Assembly: GCF_030284385.1 (NCBI RefSeq)
Contig: NZ_CP127221.1
Coordinates: 1,612,001 to 1,676,000 of the forward strand
Direction of reading: 5' to 3'
DNA from: Altererythrobacter rubellus
GTDB taxonomy: Bacteria; Pseudomonadota; Alphaproteobacteria; Sphingomonadales; Sphingomonadaceae
Length of the DNA stretch: 64,000 nucleotides
Part shown: positions 42,470 to 52,356 of the stretch, in pieces
Numbering within the stretch: the stretch's first letter is position 1
How the letters are laid out: every line of letters starts with the position of its first letter
Notes under the pieces: model-generated
Told to the model about the DNA's origin: nothing
The model's input: the letters and a program-made list of their open reading frames with translations, nothing else
Database searches by the model: none
Translations under genes and position numbers: made by a program

Positions 42470-43240
42470 TTAGGCTCTCAGGCGCCATCCGGTCTTGAAG
42501 ATGAAAGCAATTATCGCTGTACAGGCTGCCAAAAATCCCAGCGTGATACCCAGAGACAGGCCAAAGCCTACGTCTCCACTGCCATAGAATGTCCAACGCA
42601 GCCCGCTGACCAGATAAACGATCGGATTGGCGAGCGCTATCTTGCCCCACGGCTCTGGCAACATGTCGATCGAATAAAACGTGCCACCGAGGAAGGTCAG
42701 AGGGGTTAAGAACAACATCGGAATAATGCCAAGCTTCTCGAAATTGTCCGCCCATACGCCAAGGATGAAGCCGAAGAGTGAAAAGCTTGCAGCGACCAGC
42801 ATGATATAAATCACCGCCAGGATCGGGTGCGCGATGGTGTAATCGACAAACAGGTTTGCGGTAATCAGGATAATGCTGGCCAGGATCAGGCTTTTCGCGG
42901 CTGCCGCGCCGACAAAACCAATTAGTGTCTCCGCGACGCCAACGGGCGCAGAAAGCAATTCGTAGATGGTTCCCGTAAACCGCGGCATGTAAATGCCGAA
43001 ACTAGCGTTCGAAGTCGTCTCACCCAGCAAGGTAAGCATCAACAGTCCAGGGATAATGAACGCGCCATATTGCACACCATCAATCGGTTCCATCCGGCTG
43101 CCGATCGCCGATCCAAACACAATGAAATACAGCGATGTCGTCAGGACTGGCGCAAGGATCGACTGGAACGCAGTGCGAAAAGCGCGGGTGACCTCACGTT
43201 TGAAGATCGACCATGCGCCGCGAAAATTGAACCCCATCAT
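42470..43240 (-). CDS. ABC-2 type transporter permease (YadH-like)
   Basis: 256 residues with six membrane helices. Seen: SIFKREVTRAFRTAFQSILAPVLTTSLYFIVFGSAIGSRM, PGLLMLTLLGETTSNASFGIYMPRFTGTIYELLSAPV and LTPLTFLGGTFYSIDMLP, the ABC-2 signature around NPIVYLVSGLRW. It matches E. coli YadH in length and motifs; the substrate (polysaccharide, drug or lipid) is unknown. ATGA overlap with its ATPase upstream. Confidence 0.9.
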   Translation of the reverse strand: MMGFNFRGAWSIFKREVTRAFRTAFQSILAPVLTTSLYFIVFGSAIGSRMEPIDGVQYGAFIIPGLLMLTLLGETTSNASFGIYMPRFTGTIYELLSAPVGVAETLIGFVGAAAAKSLILASIILITANLFVDYTIAHPILAVIYIMLVAASFSLFGFILGVWADNFEKLGIIPMLFLTPLTFLGGTFYSIDMLPEPWGKIALANPIVYLVSGLRWTFYGSGDVGFGLSLGITLGFLAACTAIIAFIFKTGWRLRA

Positions 43241-44178
43241 GCCAGTTCCTCTTCGCCAAGCAGTGATACGAAGATATCTTCAAGCGAACTCTCGTGCACA
43301 TCGATGCCGGTGTAGTCGATGCCAGCTGCGGTCAGTGCCTTTGTCAGTTCAGCAACCTCGGACTTGCCCTTGCCTGTGCCATCGCCGCCGCGATAACACA
43401 GCGAACGTCCACCTTGCTCGATCTCGACAGGAAAGTGAGCGAGTGCTTTCGGCAACTCGGCAAGAGGTGAAGCCAGCTCGATATGTGCTTCAGTCCGGCC
43501 CAAACGCTGCATCATGGCAGCCTTGTCGTCGACCATCAGCAAGCGTCCCTGATTGATAATCCCGACACGGTCCGCCATTTCTTCGGCCTCTTCGATGTAA
43601 TGGGTGGTCAGGATGATTGTAACACCGCGTTCGCGCATGGTGCCGATCAGCTCCCACATGCCTTTGCGCAACTCGACGTCTACCCCAGCGGTGGGTTCGT
43701 CGAGGAAAAGCAAGTCAGGTTCATGGGCCAGCGCCTTCGCGATCAGCACACGTCGTTTCATGCCGCCTGAGAGCGCCATGATCCTTTCGCCGCGCTTGTC
43801 CCAAAGGCTAAGCGCGCGCAGTATCTCTTCAATCCTGCCAGGATCGGGTGGATAGCCGAAAAGGCCGCGTGAATAGCTGACCGCGTCAATCACCGGTTCG
43901 AACATGTCTGTAGAGAGTTCTTGCGGCACCAAGCCTATCCGCGCTCTGGCATGCCGCCAGTTCCTGGCAAGATCATGCCCGAACGCGCGTATCGTGCCAG
44001 AAGTTGGTCGGACCAGACCGCAAACCGCACCGATCAATGTAGTCTTGCCGGCTCCGTTAGGCCCAAGCAGCGCGAATATCTCACCCTGCCGGATCTCCAG
44101 ATCAACACTGTCCAGCGCTTTGAGACCACTGGGATAGACTTTGCTGAGGCCATGCAGCTCAAGGATCGGTTCGTTCAT
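43237..44178 (-). CDS. ABC transporter ATP-binding protein (YadG-like)
   Basis: 313 residues. Walker A LLGPNGAGKTTLIG near residue 37, Q-loop LVPQELSTDM, signature ALSGGMKRRVLIAKAL, Walker B LLFLDEPTAGVD, and H-loop LTTHYIEEAE. A C-terminal domain of about 80 residues follows, as in YadG/DrrA exporters. Its gene overlaps the permease gene by 4 bp and starts 9 bp after queA ends, so all three may be one transcript. Confidence 0.93.
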   Translation of the reverse strand: MNEPILELHGLSKVYPSGLKALDSVDLEIRQGEIFALLGPNGAGKTTLIGAVCGLVRPTSGTIRAFGHDLARNWRHARARIGLVPQELSTDMFEPVIDAVSYSRGLFGYPPDPGRIEEILRALSLWDKRGERIMALSGGMKRRVLIAKALAHEPDLLFLDEPTAGVDVELRKGMWELIGTMRERGVTIILTTHYIEEAEEMADRVGIINQGRLLMVDDKAAMMQRLGRTEAHIELASPLAELPKALAHFPVEIEQGGRSLCYRGGDGTGKGKSEVAELTKALTAAGIDYTGIDVHESSLEDIFVSLLGEEELA

Positions 44179-44187
44179 TGCAACCGA

Positions 44188-45222
44188 TTAGGGCAGCAAT
44201 AATGATGAGTCACCATACGAATAGAACCTGTAGCCATGCAAAATTGCATGCTCATAAGCTTCCATCATGCGTTCGCGACCGATGAGCGCGCTGACAAGCA
44301 TCATCAGTGTGGATTTGGGCAGATGGAAGTTTGTCATCAACCCGTCGACACCCTTGAAGCGGTATCCCGGCGTGATGAAAATATCGGTGTCACCTTCAAA
44401 CGGGGCAATGGTTCGATCTTCGCGGGCCGCGCTTTCCAGCAGCCTCAGTGAGGTTGTCCCAACTGCAATAATCCGCCCTCCTGCAGCGCGCGTTGCGTTG
44501 AGGCGCTCAGCAACTTGAGGCGTAATCCGCCCCCATTCCGAATGCATCTGATGGTCGTCGGTGTCATCGGCCTTAACCGGCAGGAATGTGCCCGCACCGA
44601 CATGCAGGGTCAGCGTTTCGTGCTGGATACCGGCTGCGTCCAATTCTGAAACCAGGCGTTCTGTGAAATGCAAGGAAGCCGTTGGTGCAGCAACTGCGCC
44701 ATCCTCTTGCGCAAACATCGACTGGTAATCTTCATAATCCTGCGCGTCGATCTGGCGCTTGCCCGCGATATAGGGCGGCAATGGCATTGTGCCTGCACGG
44801 TCAAGCAACACTTCGACGGGTTCATCACCCTCGAAAAACAGTGTGAAGCTGCCGTCCGAATTTCGCTTCTCTGCAGTGGCGGTCACGCCGCCGCCGAAAA
44901 CAATCTGATCGCCTTCCTTCAGACGCTTCGCATTACGAATGAACGCGATCCATCGGCGCAGATCCTCACGCTTGTGCAAAGTCGCTCCGATCCTGGCCAC
45001 TCCGCCTGCACGACGGCCTTCTAACTGCGCGGGAATGACACGGGTGTCGTTGAACACCAGTACATCGCCCCGTTTGAGAAGCCTCGGCAGGTCCCGCACA
45101 CCCAAGTCTTCAAATGCGCCCTCGCCCGGAACATAGAGCATGCGCGCCGCATCACGTGGGCGCACGGGACGCAGCGCGATCAGTTCTTGCGGGAGCTCGA
45201 AGTCAAATAGATCAACACGCAT
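44188..45222 (-). CDS. queA: S-adenosylmethionine:tRNA ribosyltransferase-isomerase
   Basis: 344 residues. It adds the cyclopentene-epoxide group to preQ1-tRNA, the step after Tgt. Seen: [83 protein letters not shown] and [16 protein letters not shown] then [32 protein letters not shown]. Confidence 0.97.
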   Translation of the reverse strand: MRVDLFDFELPQELIALRPVRPRDAARMLYVPGEGAFEDLGVRDLPRLLKRGDVLVFNDTRVIPAQLEGRRAGGVARIGATLHKREDLRRWIAFIRNAKRLKEGDQIVFGGGVTATAEKRNSDGSFTLFFEGDEPVEVLLDRAGTMPLPPYIAGKRQIDAQDYEDYQSMFAQEDGAVAAPTASLHFTERLVSELDAAGIQHETLTLHVGAGTFLPVKADDTDDHQMHSEWGRITPQVAERLNATRAAGGRIIAVGTTSLRLLESAAREDRTIAPFEGDTDIFITPGYRFKGVDGLMTNFHLPKSTLMMLVSALIGRERMMEAYEHAILHGYRFYSYGDSSLLLP

Positions 45223-45266
45223 GATTGGCGCGCCTTAAGGTGCACCAATCGCAATGGAAAGAGAGA

Positions 45267-45965
45267 TTAGCTTAGCGGCGCGCTGAGAAGATCAGCAGTG
45301 ATCTCTTCTTCAACCGGCGCCTCGGGCTGCGGGAACAGCTGCGGCTTATTGTCCGAAGCAATGCTGGCCTGAAGAATGCGCGTAGGATTGGCAGGCGGTT
45401 CGCCGCGAGTGATCGTATCCACCCCGTCCATATTCGAAATCACGCGGCCAAAGTTGGTGTAACGTTTGTCTAGGCTGAAACGAGGATAGAATACAATGAA
45501 GAACTGGCTGTTCGCGCTGTTCTCATCTGTCGCGCGGGCCATCGAAACAGTTCCGCGAATGTGCGGGCGCGGATTAAATTCTTCCTCAAGGTCAGGCATC
45601 GCAGAGCCGCCTTGCCCAGTGCCGGTGGGATCGCCGCCCTGCGCCATAAAGCCGTCGATGACACGGTGAAAGATCACACCATCGTAGAACCCGGTACGGG
45701 TCAGTGTCTTTACACGCTCGACATGGTTGGGCGCCCAACCCGGCATCAGGCGGATTGCAACACGCTCACCATTGGATAGATCGAGCAGCCAAACATTGTC
45801 AGGGTCCGCTGTCACATCGTAATTGATCGAATATTGAACCGCGGAAGCCGGCGCCTGTTCAACGGCCTCAGTCTCAGCGTCTTGTGCAGGCGCCGCGGCC
45901 GGAAGGCCAAGCAAGGCCGCTGAAATAGAGGCTGCGAGTATTTTCTTCATCATGTTCAAGGTCAC
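45267..45965 (-). CDS. Periplasmic peptidyl-prolyl isomerase (cyclophilin)
   Basis: 232 residues. Signal peptide at the start (MKKILAASISAALLGLPAAA). Cyclophilin domain: FYDGVIFHRVIDGFMAQGGDPTGTGQGGS with the catalytic Arg in FHRV, then MARATDENSANSQFFIVF and YTNFGRVISNMDGVDTI. It helps fold exported proteins. GTG 45965 has an AGGA 12 nt upstream; ATG 45953 or 45950 are equally possible starts. Confidence 0.9.
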   Translation of the reverse strand: MTLNMMKKILAASISAALLGLPAAAPAQDAETEAVEQAPASAVQYSINYDVTADPDNVWLLDLSNGERVAIRLMPGWAPNHVERVKTLTRTGFYDGVIFHRVIDGFMAQGGDPTGTGQGGSAMPDLEEEFNPRPHIRGTVSMARATDENSANSQFFIVFYPRFSLDKRYTNFGRVISNMDGVDTITRGEPPANPTRILQASIASDNKPQLFPQPEAPVEEEITADLLSAPLS

Positions 45966-46042
45966 GCGATCTTAATGTCCTGATTTTCTGACATGCGATC
46001 TAGCGGCAAGCATCTGTCGCCGCAATGAATGATCGCCCCACT

Positions 46043-46546
46043 CTACACAGAGCGCTGTTTTGGAACCCGCGCTATCACGTCTTCGCGCACGGAAGCGGTC
46101 ACGAACTTGGATATTTCTCCGCCGTAGATCGCAACCTCTTTGACCAGCCTGCTCGCAATATGCTGCAAAGAGATATCTGCCATCAGGAACACTGTCTCGA
46201 CGTCATGATTAAGTTGGCGGTTCATGCCGGTGAGTTGATATTCGTATTCGAAGTCTGTGACACCCCGAATGCCGCGAATGACCGTGCCCGCGCCCATTTC
46301 ATCGGCAAAATCGACCAACAGAGAGTCAAACCCGACTACCCGGATGCTGCCATCACCGATCCCCGCAACCTCGCGCTTTACCATCGCGATTCGTTCATCA
46401 TCGGAAAACATGGGTGATTTGGCGGCGTTTGTCGTCACACCGATGATCAGCTCATCAACCAGCTTCGCGCCACGTTCAATGATGTCCATATGGCCCAGGG
46501 TGATCGGGTCAAATGTGCCCGGATAGATACCTATGCGTTTCTTCAC
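46043..46546 (-). CDS. coaD: Phosphopantetheine adenylyltransferase
   Basis: 167 residues. The penultimate step of coenzyme A synthesis. Seen: IGIYPGTFDPITLGHMDIIERGAKLVDELIIGV with the nucleotidyl-transferase T/HxGH motif, TVIRGIRGVTDFEYEYQLTGMNR and ISSxxxR-like ISLQHIASRLVKEVA. GTG start at 46546 overlaps the ispA stop (GTGA) and has GAGAGGGA as SD. Confidence 0.96.
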   Translation of the reverse strand: MKKRIGIYPGTFDPITLGHMDIIERGAKLVDELIIGVTTNAAKSPMFSDDERIAMVKREVAGIGDGSIRVVGFDSLLVDFADEMGAGTVIRGIRGVTDFEYEYQLTGMNRQLNHDVETVFLMADISLQHIASRLVKEVAIYGGEISKFVTASVREDVIARVPKQRSV

Positions 46547-47436
46547 CTGTCCCTCTCCACAATGTAACGCGCGACTGCAGCCAGCATCTTGGCATCATCG
46601 CCGTGCACTGACAAATGACCGATCGCCTGATCGACCAGCGCGCGCGCCTGTTCCCGAGCCTTGTCCACGCCCATCAGTGTCACGAAAGTCTGCTTGCCTT
46701 GGCGCTCATCCTTGCGCAGAGCCTTTCCGGCTATCTCGGCATCGCCTTCCACATCGAGCAGATCATCTGCAATTTGGAAAGCGAGCCCGATGTCGCGCGC
46801 ATAGGCGCGCAGGTGCCCCCTTCCCTCAGGCTGAACATGGCCCAGGATCGCTCCCATTTCGACAGAAGCGGCCAGCAATGCGCCAGTTTTCAGTTGCTGC
46901 AAGCGCGTGATTGTGTGGAGATCATAGTCTTCACCCTCGGCCATCATATCCATCATCTGGCCGCCAGCCATACCGTCCTTGCCGCTAGCGGTACCGAGTG
47001 TCAGGATCAGTTCGGATCGGGTGAACGGATCTTCACTGGTGTCCGTGTCCGCAAGAATTTCAAACGCGAGCGCATGCAATGAATCACCTGCCAGAACCGC
47101 AGTTGCCTCATCGAACTCCACATGAACCGTAGGCTTCCCGTGGCGCAGCGAGTCATCATCCATACACGGCAAGTCATCGTGGATCAGGGAGTAGACATGG
47201 ATCGCTTCCACTGCACAGGCAGCGCGCAATGCAGCATCCCGGTTCACACCGAACATTTCGGCTGTGCTAACCAACAGCAGCGGGCGAACACGCTTGCCGC
47301 CGCCAATCGCTGCGTAGCGCATAGCCTCTACCAGACGCGCCCGGCTGTCCTGCGGCACCGGCAAAATCGCGTCAAAAACGCTGTCCACTTCGCGTTGAAC
47401 CCGCGCGAGACCTTCTTTCAACAGACTGTGTTCCAT
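46543..47436 (-). CDS. ispA: Farnesyl diphosphate synthase (polyprenyl synthetase)
   Basis: 297 residues from ATG 47436 (GTG 47448 is an alternative). It condenses IPP with DMAPP/GPP to farnesyl-PP, the precursor of quinones, bactoprenol and carotenoids. Seen: the first Asp-rich motif IHDDLPCMDDDSLRHGKPT, GGKRVRPLLL, and the second, LAFQIADDLLDVEGD. The residue before the first DDxxD fits short-chain synthases. Immediately follows xseB. Confidence 0.93.
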   Translation of the reverse strand: MEHSLLKEGLARVQREVDSVFDAILPVPQDSRARLVEAMRYAAIGGGKRVRPLLLVSTAEMFGVNRDAALRAACAVEAIHVYSLIHDDLPCMDDDSLRHGKPTVHVEFDEATAVLAGDSLHALAFEILADTDTSEDPFTRSELILTLGTASGKDGMAGGQMMDMMAEGEDYDLHTITRLQQLKTGALLAASVEMGAILGHVQPEGRGHLRAYARDIGLAFQIADDLLDVEGDAEIAGKALRKDERQGKQTFVTLMGVDKAREQARALVDQAIGHLSVHGDDAKMLAAVARYIVERDR

Positions 47437-47452
47437 CCCCAAAGACACCGAC

Positions 47453-47731
47453 CTATCCGTCGGTATCGAATTGGACAGTCGAACTGGCCGCACCGTTGGC
47501 GTCTGTCACGATCTTCTCAATGCGTGCCTGCGCATCATCAAGCCGGGCTTGGCACAGCTTTCGCAACTTCTCACCGCGTTCATAAAGCGTAATTGATTGA
47601 TCGAGCGGAACGCTGCCGCTTTCCAGCTGCTGGACCACTTCTTCCAGTGCAATCAATGCCTGCTCGAAACTCAATTGGCTAAAGTCTTTCTCTGACACGT
47701 CTTTTCTGATCCCCTGACTGGCAAGAAGCAT
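47453..47731 (-). CDS. xseB: Exodeoxyribonuclease VII small subunit
   Basis: 92 residues. Small chain of exonuclease VII, which degrades single-stranded DNA together with XseA (not in the window). Seen: LSFEQALIALEEVVQQLESGSVPLDQSITLYERGEKLRKLCQARL then DDAQARIEKI, the classic XseB helices. The usual neighbour of ispA in proteobacteria. Confidence 0.94.
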   Translation of the reverse strand: MLLASQGIRKDVSEKDFSQLSFEQALIALEEVVQQLESGSVPLDQSITLYERGEKLRKLCQARLDDAQARIEKIVTDANGAASSTVQFDTDG

Positions 47732-47785
47732 TGACCGCCCTCATGCCGACGGTCAAGCTGCGATGCAATAGAATGGGAGTCGTGA

Positions 47786-48190
47786 ATGACAAAGTGGGTA
47801 ATAGCCTACATCTCCGCCGCCATCGTGTTCGGCGTTATGGATGCAATATGGCTTCGATGGGCGGGCCCGAATTTGTATGAGCCCGTGATTGGCGAGATCA
47901 TGGCGGAAAACTTCCGTATTGCGCCTGCGGCTGCATTCTATCTCGTTTACCTCGCCGGAATGTGCTGGTTCGCGATCAAGCCCGGGCTTGAAAGCGGGCA
48001 AGTGTCTACTGCGCTGCTCAATGGCGCGATACTCGGCGCGGTTTGCTACGCCACTTTTGACCTGACAAGCCAGGCTGTGTTCAAGGTTTGGGCGACACAC
48101 ATCAGCGTCGCGGATATCTTGTGGGGGACATTTGTAACCGGAACCTCGGCGGCGATTGCCACCTGGGTCACTCTCAAGTTCTCTGGTTAA
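47786..48190 (+). CDS. DUF2177 family membrane protein
   Basis: 134 residues with four membrane helices. Seen: DAIWLRWAGPNLYEPVIGEIM near the N-terminus and YATFDLTSQAVFKVW in the third helix, both DUF2177 hallmarks (PF09945). Function unknown. The next gene starts 4 bp after it ends, so they form one transcript divergent from xseB. Confidence 0.87.
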   Translation: MTKWVIAYISAAIVFGVMDAIWLRWAGPNLYEPVIGEIMAENFRIAPAAAFYLVYLAGMCWFAIKPGLESGQVSTALLNGAILGAVCYATFDLTSQAVFKVWATHISVADILWGTFVTGTSAAIATWVTLKFSG

Positions 48191-48194
48191 GCGA

Positions 48195-48851
48195 ATGTTT
48201 ATAGGCCACTTTGCTCCTGCCTTTGCCGCTGCAGCGGTCAGCCCCCGTTCGCCGAAACTGGGCACGCTCTTCATCGCCGCCCAGCTGGTCGATTGGGCAT
48301 TCTTTTGCTTCGCGATAATCGGCATCGAAGCGATGCGAATTGATCCAACGGCCACGGCAATGGTCCCGTATGATCTATATCATATGCCCTACACGCACAG
48401 TCTGCTGGGGACTGGTGTATGGGCCGTCATATTCGGACTGCTTGTCTTTGCCATAATGCGCGAAGCTGTAGCAGGCATCCTGGCCGGTCTGGTCGTTCTG
48501 TCACATTGGGTGCTCGATTTTCTGACACACAGACCCGACCTGACGCTGGCAGGTGGCGATTCACTTTATGGGCTGGGCCTGTGGAATCTGCCTTTTGTCG
48601 CTATTCCACTCGAACTCGCCATCACGCTGGGTGCCTTTTATTGGTTTGTGAAGCGCACAAGGGGACCAGTTGGTCCACCATTGGTCTTGCTTGCTTTGCT
48701 GCTGGTTATGCAGGCTGTGAACTGGTTCGGCCCACATCCAGAGGAGGCCGGCCTTGGCCTGTATATTCAGGCGTTGGTGGCCTTTGCCGTGCTGACATTG
48801 CTCGCGCGTTGGGTCGGGGACAATCGCAAGCACAAGCGCGCACGGGGCTAG
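48195..48851 (+). CDS. Integral membrane protein, putative YdjM/DUF457-like
   Basis: 218 residues from ATG 48195. About six or seven membrane helices. The N-terminus MFIGHFAPAF, HSLLGTGVWAV around residue 67 and SHWVLDFLTHRPDL around residue 106 recall the His/Asp motifs of the DUF457 (YdjM) membrane hydrolase-like family; active-site function is unproven. Similar alternation of hydrophobic helices is seen in the DUF6122 gene at 51182. Confidence 0.65.
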   Translation: MFIGHFAPAFAAAAVSPRSPKLGTLFIAAQLVDWAFFCFAIIGIEAMRIDPTATAMVPYDLYHMPYTHSLLGTGVWAVIFGLLVFAIMREAVAGILAGLVVLSHWVLDFLTHRPDLTLAGGDSLYGLGLWNLPFVAIPLELAITLGAFYWFVKRTRGPVGPPLVLLALLLVMQAVNWFGPHPEEAGLGLYIQALVAFAVLTLLARWVGDNRKHKRARG

Positions 48852-48884
48852 CGCAAATATTACCTCAACGCTAAGGGCGCTGGC

Positions 48885-51131
48885 ATGGCTACTACTGCAT
48901 CTGAAATCACCCCAGACGTCGTCGAACAGCACGGCCTTTCTCCGGAAGAATACGAGCGTGTTCTCCATGCGCTTGGGCGCGAACCCAATCTGGTTGAGCT
49001 AGGCATATTTTCTGTCATGTGGTCAGAGCATTGCTCTTACAAAAGCTCGCGCTTGCACCTGAAGAAACTGCCGACCGAGGCGCCTTGGGTAATCTGTGGT
49101 CCGGGCGAGAACGCTGGCGTTATTGATATTGGCGATGGTCAGGCGGCGATCTTCAAGATGGAAAGTCACAACCACCCCAGTTACATCGAGCCATATCAGG
49201 GTGCAGCGACAGGCGTCGGCGGCATCCTGCGCGATGTATTCACCATGGGCGCGCGCCCGGTTGCAAACGCCAACGCGCTGCGATTTGGCCGCCCGGATCA
49301 TCCCAAGATGCAGCATCTGGTCAAAGGCGTGGTCGCGGGCATCGGCGGCTATGGCAATTGCGTGGGCGTGCCTACGGTTTGCGGCGAGACCAATTTCCAC
49401 CCCGCTTACGATGGCAATATCCTGGTCAACGCGATGACCGTTGGCGTCGCGGACGCAGACAAGATTTTCTATTCGGCTGCGACCGGGGTTGGCAATCCGA
49501 TCGTCTATGTCGGCTCAAAGACCGGCCGCGATGGCATTCACGGTGCAACCATGGCGAGCGCGGATTTCGAAGAAGACGCAGATGCCAAGCGCCCTACTGT
49601 GCAAGTGGGTGACCCGTTCACGGAGAAGCTGCTGATCGAGGCCTGCCTCGAACTGATGGCGACAGATGCGATCGTCGCGATTCAGGACATGGGCGCAGCG
49701 GGCCTCACCTCTTCCAGCGTCGAAATGGCGACCAATGGCAAGGCGGGCATCCGGCTCGACATGGACAAGGTGCCATGCCGCGAGGAAGGCATGACGCCAT
49801 ATGAAATGATGCTGAGCGAGAGCCAGGAGCGGATGCTCATGGTGCTGAAGCCTGGCAAGGAAGCCATGGCAGAAGCGATCTTCAAGAAGTGGGAACTTGA
49901 TTTCGCGGTGATCGGCGAAGTCACCGATACGCGCCACATGGTGCTAGAATTTGGCGGTGAAGTCGTTTGCGACATCCCGCTTGGGCCGCTGGCTGCCGAT
50001 GCCCCCGAGTATGACCGTCCTTACCTCTCTAAAGAGAAATACACCGCGTGGGCGTCAATCACGCCCATGCACGACGCGCCCGATAGCGCCGATCCGGGTG
50101 CAGACTTGCTCAAAATGATGGCCAGCCCGCAACTGGCCTCTCGCGCCTGGATTGCCGAGCAATATGACAGCCAGGTGATGGGTGACACCATTCAGACTGG
50201 CGGTGATGCGGGTGTGGTGCGGGTGCACGGCACGAAGAAGGCGCTTGCGATCAGCACCGATTGCACGCCGCGCTATGTTTATGCCGATCCTTATGAGGGC
50301 GGAAAACAAGCGATAGCAGAGGCCTATCGCAATTTGTGTGCGGTCGGTGCGCGTCCGCTCGCGGTGACCAACTGCCTCAATTTTGGCAACCCGCAGCGGC
50401 CCGAAATCATGGCACAATTCGTTCACGCACTCGAAGGCATGGGCGATGCCTGCCGCATGCTCGATTTCCCGATCGTTTCCGGCAATGTCAGCCTCTATAA
50501 TGAGAGCAAGGCGACAGGCGGCGGCTCAGCGATCCTGCCCACCCCTGCCATCGGCGGCGTCGGCATTATCGATGATTACGATCACATGATGACAATGGGC
50601 TTCAAGAATGAGGGTGACACGCTCTATCTGGTCGGCCCTGAATTCTGGGCCAAGCCAGACCCGACACGTTCGCACCTTGGCAAATCACTCTGGCTGCAAA
50701 TCGTCCATGGCCGTGATGAAGGGCGCACTCCGCCGACAGATCTTGTGGTTGAACGCAATGCGGGCAAGATCATTCACGAGCTGATCGAGGATGGCCTGGT
50801 CAACGCAGTGCATGATCTGTCTGATGGCGGATTGGCCGTAGGCTTGGCTGAAATGGCACTGGCGAGCGGACTGGGCGCAGATGTCGAAGCGCATCCGGAT
50901 TATAGCGCCGCGCAGTGGTGGTTTGGCGAAGATCAGGGGCGCTATATTATCTCGGTTCCTAACACCGAAGCGCTCAATCATGCGCTTGCCAAAGGCACGG
51001 AGAATGCAGAAACCGCGCAGATCGGTTTCCGTCGCATCGGCACCGTTGGCGGTGACAACCTGCTTGGAATCTCTCTTGCCGATCTTCGTGAGGCGCATCA
51101 AAGCTTCTTCCGCGACTGGATGGAGGCATAG
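48885..51131 (+). CDS. purL: Phosphoribosylformylglycinamidine synthase subunit PurL (small form)
   Basis: 748 residues. It makes formylglycinamidine ribotide in purine synthesis and needs the separate PurQ and PurS, which are not in the window. Seen: [116 protein letters not shown] and [14 protein letters not shown]. The short form without glutaminase domain is the norm in alphaproteobacteria. Confidence 0.97.
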   Translation: MATTASEITPDVVEQHGLSPEEYERVLHALGREPNLVELGIFSVMWSEHCSYKSSRLHLKKLPTEAPWVICGPGENAGVIDIGDGQAAIFKMESHNHPSYIEPYQGAATGVGGILRDVFTMGARPVANANALRFGRPDHPKMQHLVKGVVAGIGGYGNCVGVPTVCGETNFHPAYDGNILVNAMTVGVADADKIFYSAATGVGNPIVYVGSKTGRDGIHGATMASADFEEDADAKRPTVQVGDPFTEKLLIEACLELMATDAIVAIQDMGAAGLTSSSVEMATNGKAGIRLDMDKVPCREEGMTPYEMMLSESQERMLMVLKPGKEAMAEAIFKKWELDFAVIGEVTDTRHMVLEFGGEVVCDIPLGPLAADAPEYDRPYLSKEKYTAWASITPMHDAPDSADPGADLLKMMASPQLASRAWIAEQYDSQVMGDTIQTGGDAGVVRVHGTKKALAISTDCTPRYVYADPYEGGKQAIAEAYRNLCAVGARPLAVTNCLNFGNPQRPEIMAQFVHALEGMGDACRMLDFPIVSGNVSLYNESKATGGGSAILPTPAIGGVGIIDDYDHMMTMGFKNEGDTLYLVGPEFWAKPDPTRSHLGKSLWLQIVHGRDEGRTPPTDLVVERNAGKIIHELIEDGLVNAVHDLSDGGLAVGLAEMALASGLGADVEAHPDYSAAQWWFGEDQGRYIISVPNTEALNHALAKGTENAETAQIGFRRIGTVGGDNLLGISLADLREAHQSFFRDWMEA

Positions 51132-51181
51132 AGCTCTTCCAGGCAATTCTGCACTATGGCGGTCATTGGCTAGCGCCGTTT

Positions 51182-51457
51182 GTGATCTCGGCAGTTATCT
51201 GGCGCAGGAAATGGATCCGCGCAGGGTTTGTGATTGCCGCTGGAAATCTGATCGACCTGGATCATCTCATGGCCGATCCGATTTTCGATCCCAACCGATG
51301 CAGTATCGGGTTTCATTTGCTGCATGGCTGGGAAGCCGCAGTCATCTACCTGCTCATGCTGGGGGTGCCCAAATGGTGGGTTCGCGCTTTTGCTTTGGGC
51401 ACTTTGTGGCATTTGACGGTCGACTATGGCGACTGCGTGATGATGCAGGCCTCTTAA
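51182..51457 (+). CDS. DUF6122 family membrane protein (start uncertain)
   Basis: 91 residues from GTG 51182. The core NLIDLDHLMADPIFDPNRCS then IGFHLLHGWEA is the DUF6122 signature, with two to three membrane helices. The in-frame sequence upstream, [17 protein letters not shown], looks like the true N-terminus of this family, but has no ATG, GTG or TTG; ATA 51128 sits where a start is expected and follows GGAGG too closely. The gene may start at a rare codon or be decaying. The 3' end overlaps the coq4 stop by 4 bp. Confidence 0.7.
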   Translation: MISAVIWRRKWIRAGFVIAAGNLIDLDHLMADPIFDPNRCSIGFHLLHGWEAAVIYLLMLGVPKWWVRAFALGTLWHLTVDYGDCVMMQAS

Positions 51458-52245
51458 GCCGCCAATACCTCTGGCATGATCATGTCTTCGTCTTGCAACC
51501 CTTCTTCGAACAGCTGCGCGATACATTGGCGATAGATCAGCGGCTCACCGATATTCAGGCGTTTGCGCGCTTCATCGATGTCCTCTCGCATAAGGGCCTC
51601 GATGTCCTGATGCGCGATCTTGGCCGCAGCCCTGCCTAGCTTGCGACCTTCGCGCAGAGCGTCAAAGATTGGCGCCTTGGTCGGCACTTCCTTCAATCGG
51701 TTGCGCGTTCCCGCATAGGCAATGAAAAGAATGCCCAGATTGTGGTTCTGCTCGTAACTAAAGCCCAGCAGGCACGCCTCACCTAGCCCGTCGCGATTGT
51801 ATGTAGTCAGCACGTGAAAGAGATCATGCGTGTCACGCAGCCGTTCGAAATACCATTCGGTCTGATCCTGATGGCGTTTCTCGGCGGGTTGCCACTTGTG
51901 ACTTTCAGCCACAAGCCCGGCTGCTGACAGACCTTCGCGCTTCATGAAGCGGATATAGTGCTGCGCCACGGTGTTGGGCCCGCAATCTGCCCAGCGTTCG
52001 TGATCGTCGAGCATGGCCGGAATGTTCACTTCCTCGCGCATCATGCGTTGGCCTTCGGGTGAGCGAATAAAGTCCCAACCCTGCTTGTGACCTTTGCGCC
52101 CCTTGAGCGCCTCTATGATATGAAAAACCTGCTCGGTGTCTTCCTTGTCCGCAACAAGTTTGCGGAAGTGCTTCCACACCTTGAAAGGCCTGAAACCGGT
52201 GGTCTTGCGACCTGGTGCAACCAAAGGACGATCAATAACAGCCAT
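51454..52245 (-). CDS. coq4: Ubiquinone biosynthesis protein COQ4 homologue
   Basis: 263 residues from ATG 52245, which has GGGAG at a 6-nt spacing. Seen: the family zinc site HDLFHVLTTYNRDGLGEACLLGF (HDxxH-x11-E, around residues 140-156), RPFKVWKHFRKLVADKEDTEQVFHI, and GYEYQQNHNLGIL-like FSYEQNHNLGILF. Eukaryotic COQ4 scaffolds or catalyses ring modification in ubiquinone synthesis; the same role in bacteria is inferred. Confidence 0.88.
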   Translation of the reverse strand: MAVIDRPLVAPGRKTTGFRPFKVWKHFRKLVADKEDTEQVFHIIEALKGRKGHKQGWDFIRSPEGQRMMREEVNIPAMLDDHERWADCGPNTVAQHYIRFMKREGLSAAGLVAESHKWQPAEKRHQDQTEWYFERLRDTHDLFHVLTTYNRDGLGEACLLGFSYEQNHNLGILFIAYAGTRNRLKEVPTKAPIFDALREGRKLGRAAAKIAHQDIEALMREDIDEARKRLNIGEPLIYRQCIAQLFEEGLQDEDMIMPEVLAA

Positions 52246-52273
52246 TGCAAGCTCCCGAGTAGCTGGTCGCAAC

Positions 52274-52287
52274 TTACATCATTGTAA
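52274..52287. promoter_or_regulatory. Dyad between coq4 and the nitroreductase
   Basis: TTACATCATTGTAA, a TTACA-N4-TGTAA inverted repeat in the 111-bp divergent promoter region. It could serve both genes as an operator, or be a -10-like element of coq4. Confidence 0.35.
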
Positions 52288-52356
52288 ATTCGCTGTCCAC
52301 GCCCTCGGCGGTGTAACGACTTTCGTTCCGAGCTCGAATGCGCAAGAGGAGGAAAC

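Noticed and set aside
48195..48851. Transporter call for the multi-helix membrane protein
   Set aside because: No transporter motif; resemblance is to YdjM/DUF457-like His/Asp patterns, and weak.
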